Below, piece after piece: positions 40,975 to 49,616 of a stretch of 64,000 nt of DNA. Within the stretch, counting starts at the first letter, position 1, and the number at the start of each line of letters is the position of its first letter. The DNA lies in the NCBI GenBank assembly GCA_963829705.1, contig CAWHJN010000001.1:62001-126000 (forward strand), read 5' to 3'. This DNA is from CAWHJN01 sp963829705. Lineage in GTDB: Bacteria > Bacteroidota > Rhodothermia > Rhodothermales > BA12. Position numbers and translations under genes: made by a program. The notes under the pieces were generated by a model, which worked only from the letters and a program-made list of their open reading frames with translations, was not told where the DNA came from and made no database searches.

Positions 40975-42747
40975 TCAGCCAACACGCACCAGCAGCGCGC
41001 CCGGCGTGGTGAAGTGTACGGTGCCGCCGTCGATGTGCGGCGCGGTGCCGCCGAGGGCGAAGCGGGCTTCTTCGGTGTGCCAGGCGGTTGCGGCGTGCTT
41101 CGGCAGCGGAAGCTCCTGGCCAGGTTTGAGGGCGACGAGCATCGCATGGTCGCCGCGTGTGAGTGTGAGGGCGTCGTCGCCGTGGGCCTCGACGGTGAAG
41201 TCGCCCGCCAGCGTGGGGCGGAGGTGGAGGAGGGTTTCGTACAGGGCGCGCATCCGGCGGCCCGCGTCGCGGTCGGCCTCGGCCCAGTCGAGCTTGCTCG
41301 CGCGGAACGTGGCCTCGTCCTGCGGGTCGGGTACCTCGCCGCCGAACGACGCGAAGCCCTCGAACTCCTTGCGCCGCCCCGCCGTCACCTTGCGGCCCAG
41401 CTCGGGCTCGTGGTCGGAGAAAAAGAGGAAGGGCGTCGTGGCGGCGTACTCCTGCCCCATGAACAACAACGGCAGTTGCGGCGCGAAGAGCAGCAGCGCC
41501 GTCGCCGCCCGAAACGTCGGCGCGTCCACGTCGTCGGTGAGGCGGTTTCCGAGGGCGCGGTTGCCCGTCTGGTCGTGGTTCTGGATGCAGAAGACGACGT
41601 TCTGCGGCGTGACGCCCGCCGGGTCGCTGCCGCGCGGCTTGCCCGAAAACGGCGACGTCTGGCCGGTGTAAAACCAGTTCTGGCGTAGCGTCGCGGCGAG
41701 GTCGCCCGCCGTGGCGCCGACGTAGGCGCTGTAATACGCCTCCGAGTCGCCCGCGATGAGGTTGCGGACGAGGTGGTGGAAGTCGTCCACCCACACGGCG
41801 TCTATCCCGTAGCCACCCTCCTGGCGCGGCAGCACCACGGTGTTCAGGTTGCGGTGGTCTTCGGCGACGAGCACGCGGCGCGGCCCCCCTTCGATGGCCT
41901 CGACGGCCTCGCTGAGTTGGGCCAGGAAATGCGGGTCCGAGTCGTCCTTGAGCGCGTCGGTGGCATCGAGGCGGAGGCCGTCAAAGTGGTACTCTTCGAG
42001 CCACATGAGGGCGTTCTGGACGAAATAGGCGCGCACGCCGTCGCTGTGGAGGTCGTCGAGGTTGATGGCGCTGCCCCACGGCGTGTGGTGGCGGTCGGTA
42101 AACATCGGCGCGAAGGCAGCGGCGTACGCGCCGTCGGGGCCGAGGTGGTTGTAGATCACGTCGAGGAAAACGGCCAGCCCGAGCCCGTGCGCGGCGTCGA
42201 CGAGCCGCCGGAGGTCATCGGGGCGTCCATAGGCCCGCGACGGGGCGAAGAGCGCGGCGTGGTCGTAGCCCCAGCCCCAACGCCCCGGCCAGTCGGCGAC
42301 AGGCATCAGTTCGATGGCCGTCACGCCGAGGTCGCGCAGGTAGGGCAGCTTTTTTTCGAGCGCCGCGAAGGTCCCCTCGGGCGTGAAGGTGCCCACGTGG
42401 AGTTCGTAGAAGACGAGGTCTTTGTGCGCCACGCCCTGCCACGCGCTGTCTGTCCACGCAAACGCGGGATCAATGACCTCGGACGGTCCGTGGACGCCCT
42501 CGGGTTGGAAACGCGACGCCGGGTCGGGGAAGAGCGGCCCGTCGTCGAGCGTGTAGCGGTAGCGCGCTCCGGCTTCGAGGTCGGTGGCGAACTGCGTGAA
42601 CACGCCCGGCGATGGCGACCGCATCGCGCGGGGCTCGGCGCCTTCGACGTGGAGCGTGACGCGGCGGCTCTCGGGCGACCAGACGCTGAATTGCACGCCC
42701 TCGGGCACGACGGACGCGCCCAGGGCTGGAAAGATGGGGTGAGACAT
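40975..42747 (-). CDS. treZ: Malto-oligosyltrehalose trehalohydrolase
   Basis: 590 residues from ATG 42747. The N-terminal CBM48-like domain opens GASVVPEGVQFSVWSPESRRVTLHVE. The GH13_10 barrel shows YELHVGTFTPEGTF, WGWGYDHAALFAPSRAYG, IYNHLGPDGAY, nucleophile Asp in GLRLDATDALKD, acid Glu in VLVAEDHRN, and QNHDQTGNRALG. It releases free trehalose from the TreY product. Gene order on this strand is malQ, treZ, treY. Confidence 0.96.
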   Translation of the reverse strand: MSHPIFPALGASVVPEGVQFSVWSPESRRVTLHVEGAEPRAMRSPSPGVFTQFATDLEAGARYRYTLDDGPLFPDPASRFQPEGVHGPSEVIDPAFAWTDSAWQGVAHKDLVFYELHVGTFTPEGTFAALEKKLPYLRDLGVTAIELMPVADWPGRWGWGYDHAALFAPSRAYGRPDDLRRLVDAAHGLGLAVFLDVIYNHLGPDGAYAAAFAPMFTDRHHTPWGSAINLDDLHSDGVRAYFVQNALMWLEEYHFDGLRLDATDALKDDSDPHFLAQLSEAVEAIEGGPRRVLVAEDHRNLNTVVLPRQEGGYGIDAVWVDDFHHLVRNLIAGDSEAYYSAYVGATAGDLAATLRQNWFYTGQTSPFSGKPRGSDPAGVTPQNVVFCIQNHDQTGNRALGNRLTDDVDAPTFRAATALLLFAPQLPLLFMGQEYAATTPFLFFSDHEPELGRKVTAGRRKEFEGFASFGGEVPDPQDEATFRASKLDWAEADRDAGRRMRALYETLLHLRPTLAGDFTVEAHGDDALTLTRGDHAMLVALKPGQELPLPKHAATAWHTEEARFALGGTAPHIDGGTVHFTTPGALLVRVG

Positions 42748-42846
42748 GAAGCAGGGGTGAGCAAAAGGGCAGCGCGCATCGCCGCCAGGCACGTGAACGG
42801 TGCCCGTGACCCCTGCTTCCGACGACGTGGGAGGGTAGCGGCTTCG

Positions 42847-44385
42847 TTACACGCGGGGCGCTGCGCTGGTCCGGATGCGCCCGTAGAGCATCGCCGTCTC
42901 GCGCAACCGGGCGCGCAACTCGCCCGCGAAGTGCGCCTCCTCGGCCCGCCACGCCCAGTTGTCGGCGGCTCGTCCGGGGGTGTTCATGCGGCCTTCGCTG
43001 CCGAGGCCCAGCACGTCCTGCAGGGGCACGATGACGAGCCGCGCCACGCTGGCCGACGCGGCGCGCACGAACGCCCACACCACGTCGTCGTCGCGGTCGA
43101 TGCCCAGGTAGGCGGTGGCGTGGGCGCGCTCACGGGCGTGGGCCTCGGCGTGCTCGGGCGTGCCTTCGGATTTCCACCAGCCCATGAGCGTGTCGTTGTC
43201 GTGGGTGCCGGTGTAGGCGACGAGGTTGCGAACGTAGTTGTGCGGCAGAAAGCCCGAATCCGCCGACCCGCCGAAGGCGAACTGGAGCACGGCCATGCCC
43301 GGATAGCGGAAGTGCTCCATCAGCGCAGTCACGTCGGGCGTGATCTCGCCCAGGTTCTCCGCCACGACAGGGAGGGGGCCGAGGCTTTCGCTGAGGGCCT
43401 CGAACAGGCTCGCGCCCGGCCCGGCCACCCAGCGGCCGTTCATGGCCGTCTCGTCGCTCGCGGGGATCTCCCAGTAGCCCGCGAAGCCCCGGAAATGGTC
43501 GAGCCGGATGCCATCGACGAGGCGGAGGAGGTTGGCGACGCGGGCCTTCCACCAGGTGTAGCCGCTGGCGCGCATCACGTCCCAGCGGTAAAGTGGGTTG
43601 CCCCAGCGCTGCCCGGTTTCGGAAAAGTAATCCGGCGGTACCCCCGAAACGACCGTCGGCTGGCCCGCGGCGTCGAGGTAAAATTGGTGCTGGTTGGCCC
43701 ACACGTCAGCGCTGTCGTGGGCGACGTAGATGGGCAGGTCGCCCAGGATGTAGACGCCGCGCGCGCTGCAGTAGGCGCGGAGGTTTTGCCACTGACGGTC
43801 GAAGAGGAGTTGCCAGAACTGGTGCCTCCGAAAGGCAAGCGCGTACTCCTGGCGCGCCTCGTGCAGCGCGTGCGGATGCCGCTGCGCGAGGCCCTGCGGC
43901 CACTCCGTCCACGACGTGCCCGATGCCTCCGACAGCGCGGCGTAGAGCGCGTAATCGTCGAGCCAGTGGCCCTGTGCCTGCGCGAAGTGCCACAACTCGG
44001 CGTGGAGCGCGTGGTCGGGATCGGCCTCGAAGCGCGCGAAGGCTTTTTCGAGCAGCCCGCGTTTGTAGGCCAGCACGGTCTCCCAGTCCACCCGGTCGGC
44101 GGGAAAATCGGGCGCGCCCGCGAGGTCATCGGCGTTCAGTAGCCCGTCGGCGACGAGCACCTCGGGCGAGATGAGCGCGGGGTTTCCCGCAAACGTCGAA
44201 GGGCTCGAATACGGCGAGTAGCCCCAGCCCGTGGGCACCAGCGGCAGCACCTGCCACACGTGCTGCCCGGCGGCCTGGAGAAAGTCGACGAAGCGGTACG
44301 CCGCCGGGCCGAGGTCGCCGATGCCGAACGCTCCCGGCAGCGAGGTGATGTGGAGGAGGAGGCCGCTGGAGCGAGCACTGAGCAT
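42847..44385 (-). CDS. malQ: 4-alpha-glucanotransferase (amylomaltase)
   Basis: 512 residues from ATG 44385. The GH77 signatures are SSGLLLHITSLPGAFGIGDLG, VLPLVPTGWGYSPYSSPSTFAGNP, the nucleophile in GIRLDHFRGFAGYWEIPA, acid Glu in VVAENLGEITPDV, and YTGTHDNDTLMGW. It moves maltodextrin segments between chains, supplying longer acceptors to GlgE or substrates to TreY. It is the first gene of the malQ-treZ-treY run and divergent from a kinase gene 167 bases away. Confidence 0.96.
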   Translation of the reverse strand: MLSARSSGLLLHITSLPGAFGIGDLGPAAYRFVDFLQAAGQHVWQVLPLVPTGWGYSPYSSPSTFAGNPALISPEVLVADGLLNADDLAGAPDFPADRVDWETVLAYKRGLLEKAFARFEADPDHALHAELWHFAQAQGHWLDDYALYAALSEASGTSWTEWPQGLAQRHPHALHEARQEYALAFRRHQFWQLLFDRQWQNLRAYCSARGVYILGDLPIYVAHDSADVWANQHQFYLDAAGQPTVVSGVPPDYFSETGQRWGNPLYRWDVMRASGYTWWKARVANLLRLVDGIRLDHFRGFAGYWEIPASDETAMNGRWVAGPGASLFEALSESLGPLPVVAENLGEITPDVTALMEHFRYPGMAVLQFAFGGSADSGFLPHNYVRNLVAYTGTHDNDTLMGWWKSEGTPEHAEAHARERAHATAYLGIDRDDDVVWAFVRAASASVARLVIVPLQDVLGLGSEGRMNTPGRAADNWAWRAEEAHFAGELRARLRETAMLYGRIRTSAAPRV

Positions 44386-44551
44386 CGGTTGGATCAGGCG
44401 AGAAAGGTGAGGATGCGTGCGACGAAAAGGCAAGATACGTTGGGGTCGCGGGTGCGGCAGGAACGGAGAAAAGCCGGATGGGGGGCGGCACCGGCTTCGT
44501 GATCCTGAGCCTCTGAGCAGCGTATGAGCGCGCTCCCTTTCCGCTGCCGCC

Positions 44552-45961
44552 ATGATCACCGCTGCCGACCTCGACCGCATCCCGGCCCTCGACCCGCTCC
44601 CGGCGGAGGACAAGGCGTGGCTGGCCGAGCAAGCCACCGAGCGCACCGCCGAAGCAGGCGAGGTGCTCTTCAAACAGGGCGACCCCGCCGACGTGCTCTA
44701 CTTCCTCCTCGACGGCACAGTGGTCTTTCGAGCGGAGAAGGACGGCCAGGATCGCGGCTACTTCGTGGTCGAGGAGGGGAGTATCTCGGGAATGCTGCCG
44801 CGCTCGCGCATGACGCACTGGGTGGGCACGGGCCGCGCCGCTGAGCCGCTCCGCGCTGCGTGCTACCGCGCCGACACGTTCGACGCGCTTCTCGAACGCA
44901 TCCCCGCACTCGACAAAATCCTGGCCGCGGCGCTTGCCGATCGGATCCGGGAATCGACGCGCATGGAGCAGCAGCAGGACAAGCTGATGGCCCTCGGCAA
45001 GCTGTCGGCGGGGCTGGCGCACGAACTCAACAACCCGGTCGCGGCCATCCAGCGGACGGTGGCGCTCGTGCGGTCGCGGCTGGACGAACTGCCGGGCCGC
45101 GTGCAGGCGCTGGCGGCGTGCGGCCTCGACGCCGACCAGATCGCCTTTGCGTGCTCGCTGGGCGAGCAGGTGGCGCAGGCGAAAAACCTCTCGACCGTCG
45201 AGCGCTCGGCGCGGGAGGACGAGGTGGCAGACTGGCTCGAAGAAAGAGGCGTGGACGACGCCTTCGACCTCGCCGAAACGTTCGTCGAAGCCGGGCTGGA
45301 CATCGAAGCGCTCGAACGCATCGCGGAGCGACTGGACGAAAGTGCGCGCTCCACGGTATTCCGGTGGGTGGAAACGAGCGTATCAGCCGATCTCATGCTG
45401 CGCGAGATCGCCGCGTCGGCAGAGCGCATCGCGGGCATCGTGCAGTCGGTCAAGCGCTACTCGCACATGGACGAGGCGCCCGTCCGCGAGCCCACCGACC
45501 TCCACGAAGGCCTCGACTCGACGCTGACGATGCTGGCCCACGAGATCCGCACGCGCAACGTCACCGTCGTCAGAGACTACGCGGACGATCTGCTGCCCGT
45601 GCCCGCCAACCCCGGCGAACTCAACCAGGTGTGGACGAACCTCATCGACAATGCCGTGGATGCGATGCCCGGGGGCGGCGAGCTGAAAATCGTCACGCGG
45701 CGCGAGGACGACGAGGCCGTCGTCGAGATCATCGACACGGGCGCGGGCATCCCCGAGGAGGTGCAGGGGCGCATTTTCGAGCCGTTTTTTACGACGAAAG
45801 GCGTGGGCGAGGGGACGGGGCTGGGCCTCGACGTGGTGCGCCGCATCGTAACGCAGTCGCACCGTGGCCACATCGCCGTGCGCAGCGAACCCGGCTGCAC
45901 GAACTTCACCGTGCGCCTCCCGCTGACCGACGTGGAGGCCGCCCCCAAACCCGCTTCGTGA
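44552..45961 (+). CDS. Soluble histidine kinase with a cyclic-nucleotide-binding-like sensor domain
   Basis: 469 residues. The N-terminal cNMP-binding fold (about 20-135) holds AEAGEVLFKQGDPADVLYFLLDGTV, but the phosphate-binding cassette is poorly conserved, so ligand binding is uncertain. A helical linker leads to the kinase: H box ALGKLSAGLAHELNNPVAAIQ (NtrB/PAS-less type), N box LNQVWTNLIDNAVDAM, G1 IDTGAGIPEEVQGRIFEPFFTTK, G2 GTGLGLDVV. No membrane segment. The next gene, about 105 bases on, encodes a response regulator fused to an oxidoreductase, almost certainly its partner; this pair recurs in other bacteria. Confidence 0.92.
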   Translation: MITAADLDRIPALDPLPAEDKAWLAEQATERTAEAGEVLFKQGDPADVLYFLLDGTVVFRAEKDGQDRGYFVVEEGSISGMLPRSRMTHWVGTGRAAEPLRAACYRADTFDALLERIPALDKILAAALADRIRESTRMEQQQDKLMALGKLSAGLAHELNNPVAAIQRTVALVRSRLDELPGRVQALAACGLDADQIAFACSLGEQVAQAKNLSTVERSAREDEVADWLEERGVDDAFDLAETFVEAGLDIEALERIAERLDESARSTVFRWVETSVSADLMLREIAASAERIAGIVQSVKRYSHMDEAPVREPTDLHEGLDSTLTMLAHEIRTRNVTVVRDYADDLLPVPANPGELNQVWTNLIDNAVDAMPGGGELKIVTRREDDEAVVEIIDTGAGIPEEVQGRIFEPFFTTKGVGEGTGLGLDVVRRIVTQSHRGHIAVRSEPGCTNFTVRLPLTDVEAAPKPAS

Positions 45962-46032
45962 GGTTTGCACGGTGCAGGACGTGCCCAGGTATGTCTCTAC
46001 GGCCGCCGCATGGCGCACCTCCTTCCGACCGC

Positions 46033-46060
46033 CGAAATCTGAAATCTGAAATCCGACCTT
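46033..46060. repeat. Heptanucleotide tract (CGAAATC family)
   Basis: CGAAATC, TGAAATC, TGAAATC, CGACCTT. Three near-identical units of seven end seven bases before the ATG at 46067. The same motif, CCGAAAT, recurs before topA. Confidence 0.8.
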
Positions 46061-46066
46061 CCCCAT

Positions 46067-47719
46067 ATGCCTTCCAAACCCGCGATCCTGGTCGTCGATG
46101 ACGATGCCGAAGTGCTGCGTGCCATCGCGCGCGATTTGCGGCGTCAGTACGGCGAGGCGTACCGGGTGCTGCGTGCCGCCTCAGGCGAGGAAGCCCTCGA
46201 CGCGGTGCGCGACCTCGACGCGAAGGGTGATCCCATCGCCTTATTCCTGAGCGACCAGCGGATGCCGGGAATGTCGGGCGTTGAATTCCTCGAAGAGGCC
46301 ACCGCGCTGTTTCCCGACGCCAAGCGTGTGCTGCTCACCGCGTATGCCGACACCGAGGCCGCTATCCGCGCCATCAACCGGGCGCGCACGGATTACTACC
46401 TCATGAAGCCGTGGGACCCGCCCGAGGAACTGCTCTACCCCATCCTCGACGACCTGCTTGAAGACTGGAAACTATCGTTCCGCCCGGCCTACTCGGGCGT
46501 CCGCGTCGTGGGGGATCGGTGGTCGCCCGAGACGTACGCCGTCAAAGACTTTCTGGCCCGCAACCTCGTCCCGTACAAATGGCTCGACGTGGAGCGGTCG
46601 GACGAGGCGCGCGCGCTGCTCGAACAGCACGGTGGGCGCGGGGCGCTGCCGCTCGTACTCTTTCCTGATGGCGATTCCCTCCAGAAACCCACGCCTCCTG
46701 AACTGGGCGAAAAGCTCGGCCTGCAGATGACGGCGGACCGGGAGTTCTACGACCTCGTGATCGTTGGCGGCGGACCGGCGGGGCTGGCGGCGGCGGTCTA
46801 CGGCGCGTCGGAAGGACTCAAAACCGTCCTCGTCGAGCGCGAAGCGCCGGGGGGGCAGGCAGGTACGTCGTCGCGCATCGAGAACTACCTGGGCTTTCCG
46901 AGTGGCCTCAGCGGGGCCGAACTGACGCGGCGGGCCGTCGCGCAGGCGCGCAAGTTCGAGGCCGAAGTGCTCGCGCCCGTCGAGGCGACGGGGTTGCGGG
47001 CGGAGGACGGCTACCACCTCGTCAGCCTTTCCAACGGCAACGAGATCGCCTGCCACGCGCTGATGATCGCCTCCGGCGTGCAGTACAAAACGCTCGACGC
47101 GCCCGGCTTCGACGCGCTCACCGGGCGTGGCATCTACTACGGCGCGGCGATGGCCGAGGCGATGGCGTGCCGCGACGAGCGCGTCTTCATCATCGGCGCG
47201 GGCAACTCGGCCGGGCAGGCGGCGATGTATTTCGCCCGCTACGCCGCCCACGTCACGATGCTCGTCCGTGGCGGCGACCTGGGCAAGAGCATGTCGCAGT
47301 ACCTCATCGACCAGATCGAGGCGACGGACATCATCGAGGTGCTGCTCAACACCGAGGCCGTCGAGGCGAAGGGAGCGGATCGGCTGGAAGCGCTGACGCT
47401 CAAGAACAGCGAGACGGGCGAGGTGAAGGATGTCGAGACCAGCACCGTCTTCATCTTCATCGGAGCCGCCCCGCACACCGACTGGCTGGGAGACGTGCTC
47501 GTGCGCGACGAGCGCGGCTTTATCGTCACCGGCCCCGATCTCAAAAACCGCTACGACCACTGGCCGCTCGACCGCGACCCCTTCCTGCTGGAGACGTGCC
47601 GCCCCGGTGTCTTCGCCGTCGGCGACGTGCGCCACGGGTCGGTCAAGCGCGTCGCCTCGGGCGTGGGCGAAGGCTCGGTCGCCATCTCGTTCGTTCACCA
47701 GCACCTCGCAACGCTATGA
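46067..47719 (+). CDS. Response regulator fused to a thioredoxin-reductase-like flavoprotein
   Basis: 550 residues. Receiver domain 5-125: DDD near residues 11-13, phosphoacceptor Asp 63 in FLSDQRMPGMSG, Lys 114 in YYLMKPWD. Residues 135-230 form a thioredoxin-like domain lacking Cys. Residues 235-550 are thioredoxin-reductase-like: FAD motif VGGGPAGLAAA, EREAPGGQAGTSSRIENYLGFP, NADPH motif IIGAGNSAGQAA, and the C-terminal FAD site GVFAVGDVR. The redox CxxC is missing; the site reads GIYYGAAMAEAMAC, so it cannot reduce thioredoxin in the usual way. The oxidoreductase part may be a phosphorylation-controlled sensor or an enzyme for another substrate. The stop overlaps the thioesterase ATG. Confidence 0.93.
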   Translation: MPSKPAILVVDDDAEVLRAIARDLRRQYGEAYRVLRAASGEEALDAVRDLDAKGDPIALFLSDQRMPGMSGVEFLEEATALFPDAKRVLLTAYADTEAAIRAINRARTDYYLMKPWDPPEELLYPILDDLLEDWKLSFRPAYSGVRVVGDRWSPETYAVKDFLARNLVPYKWLDVERSDEARALLEQHGGRGALPLVLFPDGDSLQKPTPPELGEKLGLQMTADREFYDLVIVGGGPAGLAAAVYGASEGLKTVLVEREAPGGQAGTSSRIENYLGFPSGLSGAELTRRAVAQARKFEAEVLAPVEATGLRAEDGYHLVSLSNGNEIACHALMIASGVQYKTLDAPGFDALTGRGIYYGAAMAEAMACRDERVFIIGAGNSAGQAAMYFARYAAHVTMLVRGGDLGKSMSQYLIDQIEATDIIEVLLNTEAVEAKGADRLEALTLKNSETGEVKDVETSTVFIFIGAAPHTDWLGDVLVRDERGFIVTGPDLKNRYDHWPLDRDPFLLETCRPGVFAVGDVRHGSVKRVASGVGEGSVAISFVHQHLATL

Positions 47720-48138
47720 TCTGGCACGGAAGCGTATCGCTCGACGAGGTGAACGCGCTCGGCGCGATGGGCCTGACGTGCGCGCTCGGCATCGTCTTCA
47801 CCGAGGTCGGCGATGATTTCCTGCGGGCGACGATGCCCGTGACGCCCGGCCACCACCAGCCGCTCGGACTCTTGCACGGCGGCGCGTCCGTCGCACTTGC
47901 GGAGACGCTCGGCAGCGTGGCGGGCTACCTCACGCTCGATCGCGAGAAGGCGTTCTGCGTGGGACTGGAGATCAACGCCAACCACGTCCGGGCCGTCCGC
48001 GCGGGCGTCGTGACCGGCACCGCCCGCCCGCTCCACCTCGGCAAATCGACGCAGGTGTGGGACATCCGCATCGAGGATGAAAACCAGAACCTCGTGTGCG
48101 TCAGCCGGATCACGCTCGCCGTTCAGCCCGTGCGGTGA
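47716..48138 (+). CDS. Hotdog-fold thioesterase (PaaI/MenI-like)
   Basis: 140 residues from ATG 47716, sharing ATGA with the upstream stop. The active-site helix is LLHGGASVALAETLGSVAGYL, as in the YdiI/EntH/MenI group where the Glu of ALAE acts as base. Length fits the family. It hydrolyses an acyl- or aroyl-CoA; in a menaquinone-using bacterium the 1,4-dihydroxy-2-naphthoyl-CoA step is a candidate, but no men gene is near. Co-translation with the response regulator fusion is unusual for MenI. Confidence 0.9.
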   Translation: MIWHGSVSLDEVNALGAMGLTCALGIVFTEVGDDFLRATMPVTPGHHQPLGLLHGGASVALAETLGSVAGYLTLDREKAFCVGLEINANHVRAVRAGVVTGTARPLHLGKSTQVWDIRIEDENQNLVCVSRITLAVQPVR

Positions 48139-48170
48139 ACCTGCCCCGACGGGAGGGCGTTTGGGATCGG

Positions 48171-48821
48171 ATGAAAAACGCACCGCTTTCCGCCGCCGTG
48201 CCTCCGACGCACGAGGGCGCCAACACCGTCACGCACGCACTGGGGTTGCTCCTCAGCATCGCCGGACTCGTCGGGCTGGTGCTCGTCGCCCGGGCGCACG
48301 ACTGGCTCACGCTCACCTCCGCCGCCGTTTTCGGCGCATCGCTCGTGCTGCTCTACGCCGCCTCGACGTTCTACCACGGCGTTCGTGCCGAGACGTGGAA
48401 GCGCCGCTTGCGCCTGCTCGACCACCTCGCCATCCTGTACCTCATCGCCGGTTCGTACACCCCGTTCGTCCTCGTCTCGATGCGGACGGGCACAGGTTAC
48501 CTGATGCTTACCCTCGTGTGGGCGCTGGCGCTGGGCGGGACGGCCTTCAAGCTTTTCTCGAAGAAGCACCGCTTCCACAACGGCGGCACCGCACTCTACC
48601 TGGCGATGGGTTGGCTCAGCGTCCTCTTCGCCGCGCCGATGATCGCGGCGCTGCCCACGGCGGCGCTGGTGTGGCTCGCCATCGGCGGCGTGTGCTACAC
48701 GGGCGGCGTCGGCTTCTACCTGTGGGAGCGCTGGAAGTACGCGCACGCCGTGTGGCACGTGTTTGTGCTGGCCGGCAGCGCGTGCCACTACGCGGGGGTG
48801 TGGAGTGTGCTGGGGAGTTAG
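48171..48821 (+). CDS. Hemolysin III/PAQR family membrane protein
   Basis: 216 residues from ATG 48171, with GGGAGG about 15 bases upstream. Seven hydrophobic helices are visible. The PAQR metal/catalytic residues are present: AASTFYHG, LDHLAILYLIAGSYTPF, and HAVWHVFVLAGSACHY. The family (YqfA, HlyIII) lies in the cytoplasmic membrane and is thought to hydrolyse lipid amides or act in membrane-fluidity control; haemolysis is not implied. It follows the thioesterase by 33 bases. Confidence 0.92.
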   Translation: MKNAPLSAAVPPTHEGANTVTHALGLLLSIAGLVGLVLVARAHDWLTLTSAAVFGASLVLLYAASTFYHGVRAETWKRRLRLLDHLAILYLIAGSYTPFVLVSMRTGTGYLMLTLVWALALGGTAFKLFSKKHRFHNGGTALYLAMGWLSVLFAAPMIAALPTAALVWLAIGGVCYTGGVGFYLWERWKYAHAVWHVFVLAGSACHYAGVWSVLGS

Positions 48822-48980
48822 GCATTTGTCATTGATAACGGATGCCGGGTTTGTCTGTCCAAACGTAGAGGTACGGGGTAGGGGAGGGTACGAGGTGCAG
48901 TCGGCTCTGAGCCTGTACCCCGTACCCATTGAGGAGCACGCCAAGGACGAATGACCAAGACTTTTGACCAATGACCAACC
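48822..48980. repeat. Three heptanucleotide families in one gap, the last covering the queE start codon
   Basis: From left to right: GCATTTG, TCATTGA, TAACGGA at 48822-48842. Then GTACGGG, GTAGGGG, AGGGTAC around 48870-48890, with the complement-like TGTACCC, CGTACCC near 48914-48927. Then GACGAAT, GACCAAG, ACTTTTG, ACCAATG, ACCAACC at 48946-48980. The queE ATG (48971) is inside the last tract, so its first codons ATG ACC AAC are themselves repeat. Confidence 0.78.
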
Positions 48981-49612
48981 TTCGCGTCTACAGCATCAAA
49001 GAGGCGTACTACACGCTGCAAGGGGAGGGGGCGCAGACGGGGCGGGCGGCGGTGTTCCTGCGCTTCGCCGGGTGCAACCTGTGGACGGGGCGGGAGGAGG
49101 ATCGGGCGGAGGCTGTCTGCACGTTCTGCGACACGGATTTCGTCGGGACGGACGGGCCCAGCGGCGGTACGTTTCGAGGTGAAGAAGCATTGGCCGATCA
49201 CGTGGCGGCGCTGTGGCCGGGGGGAGGAAAACCGTACGTGGTCTGCACGGGAGGCGAGCCGTTATTGCAAATAAAACCAGCTCTGGTAGAGGCCCTGCAC
49301 GCACGCGGCTTCGAGGTGGCCGTCGAAACGAACGGCACCCGGCCCGTCGTCGAAGGGCTCGACTGGATCTGCGTCTCGCCCAAAGCCACGGCTCCGCTGA
49401 AACTCACGCAGGGCGACGAACTCAAACTCGTCTACCCCCAGCCCGACGCGATGCCCGAACGGTTCGCGCATCTCGACTTCGACCATTTTTTCCTCCAGCC
49501 GATGGACGGCCCCGACGTGGAGGCGAACACCGAGAAGGCCATCGCCTACTGCCTCGCCCATCCGCAGTGGAGGCTGAGCCTGCAAACCCACAAAGTCCTC
49601 GCGATTCCCTGA
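48971..49612 (+). CDS. queE: 7-carboxy-7-deazaguanine synthase (radical SAM)
   Basis: 213 residues. The start reads VYSIKEAYYTLQGEGAQTGRAAVFLRFAGCNLW. The iron-sulfur cysteines follow the QueE pattern C-x14-C-x2-C (CNLW to CTFC) rather than the common Cx3Cx2C. The SAM motif is VCTGGEPLLQ. A later HFFLQPMDGP segment binds substrate in this family. It makes the ring-contracted 7-deazaguanine precursor of queuosine. No queC, queD or queF is in the window. The first codons overlap a heptad-repeat tract. Confidence 0.95.
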   Translation: MTNLRVYSIKEAYYTLQGEGAQTGRAAVFLRFAGCNLWTGREEDRAEAVCTFCDTDFVGTDGPSGGTFRGEEALADHVAALWPGGGKPYVVCTGGEPLLQIKPALVEALHARGFEVAVETNGTRPVVEGLDWICVSPKATAPLKLTQGDELKLVYPQPDAMPERFAHLDFDHFFLQPMDGPDVEANTEKAIAYCLAHPQWRLSLQTHKVLAIP

Positions 49613-49616
49613 ACGT

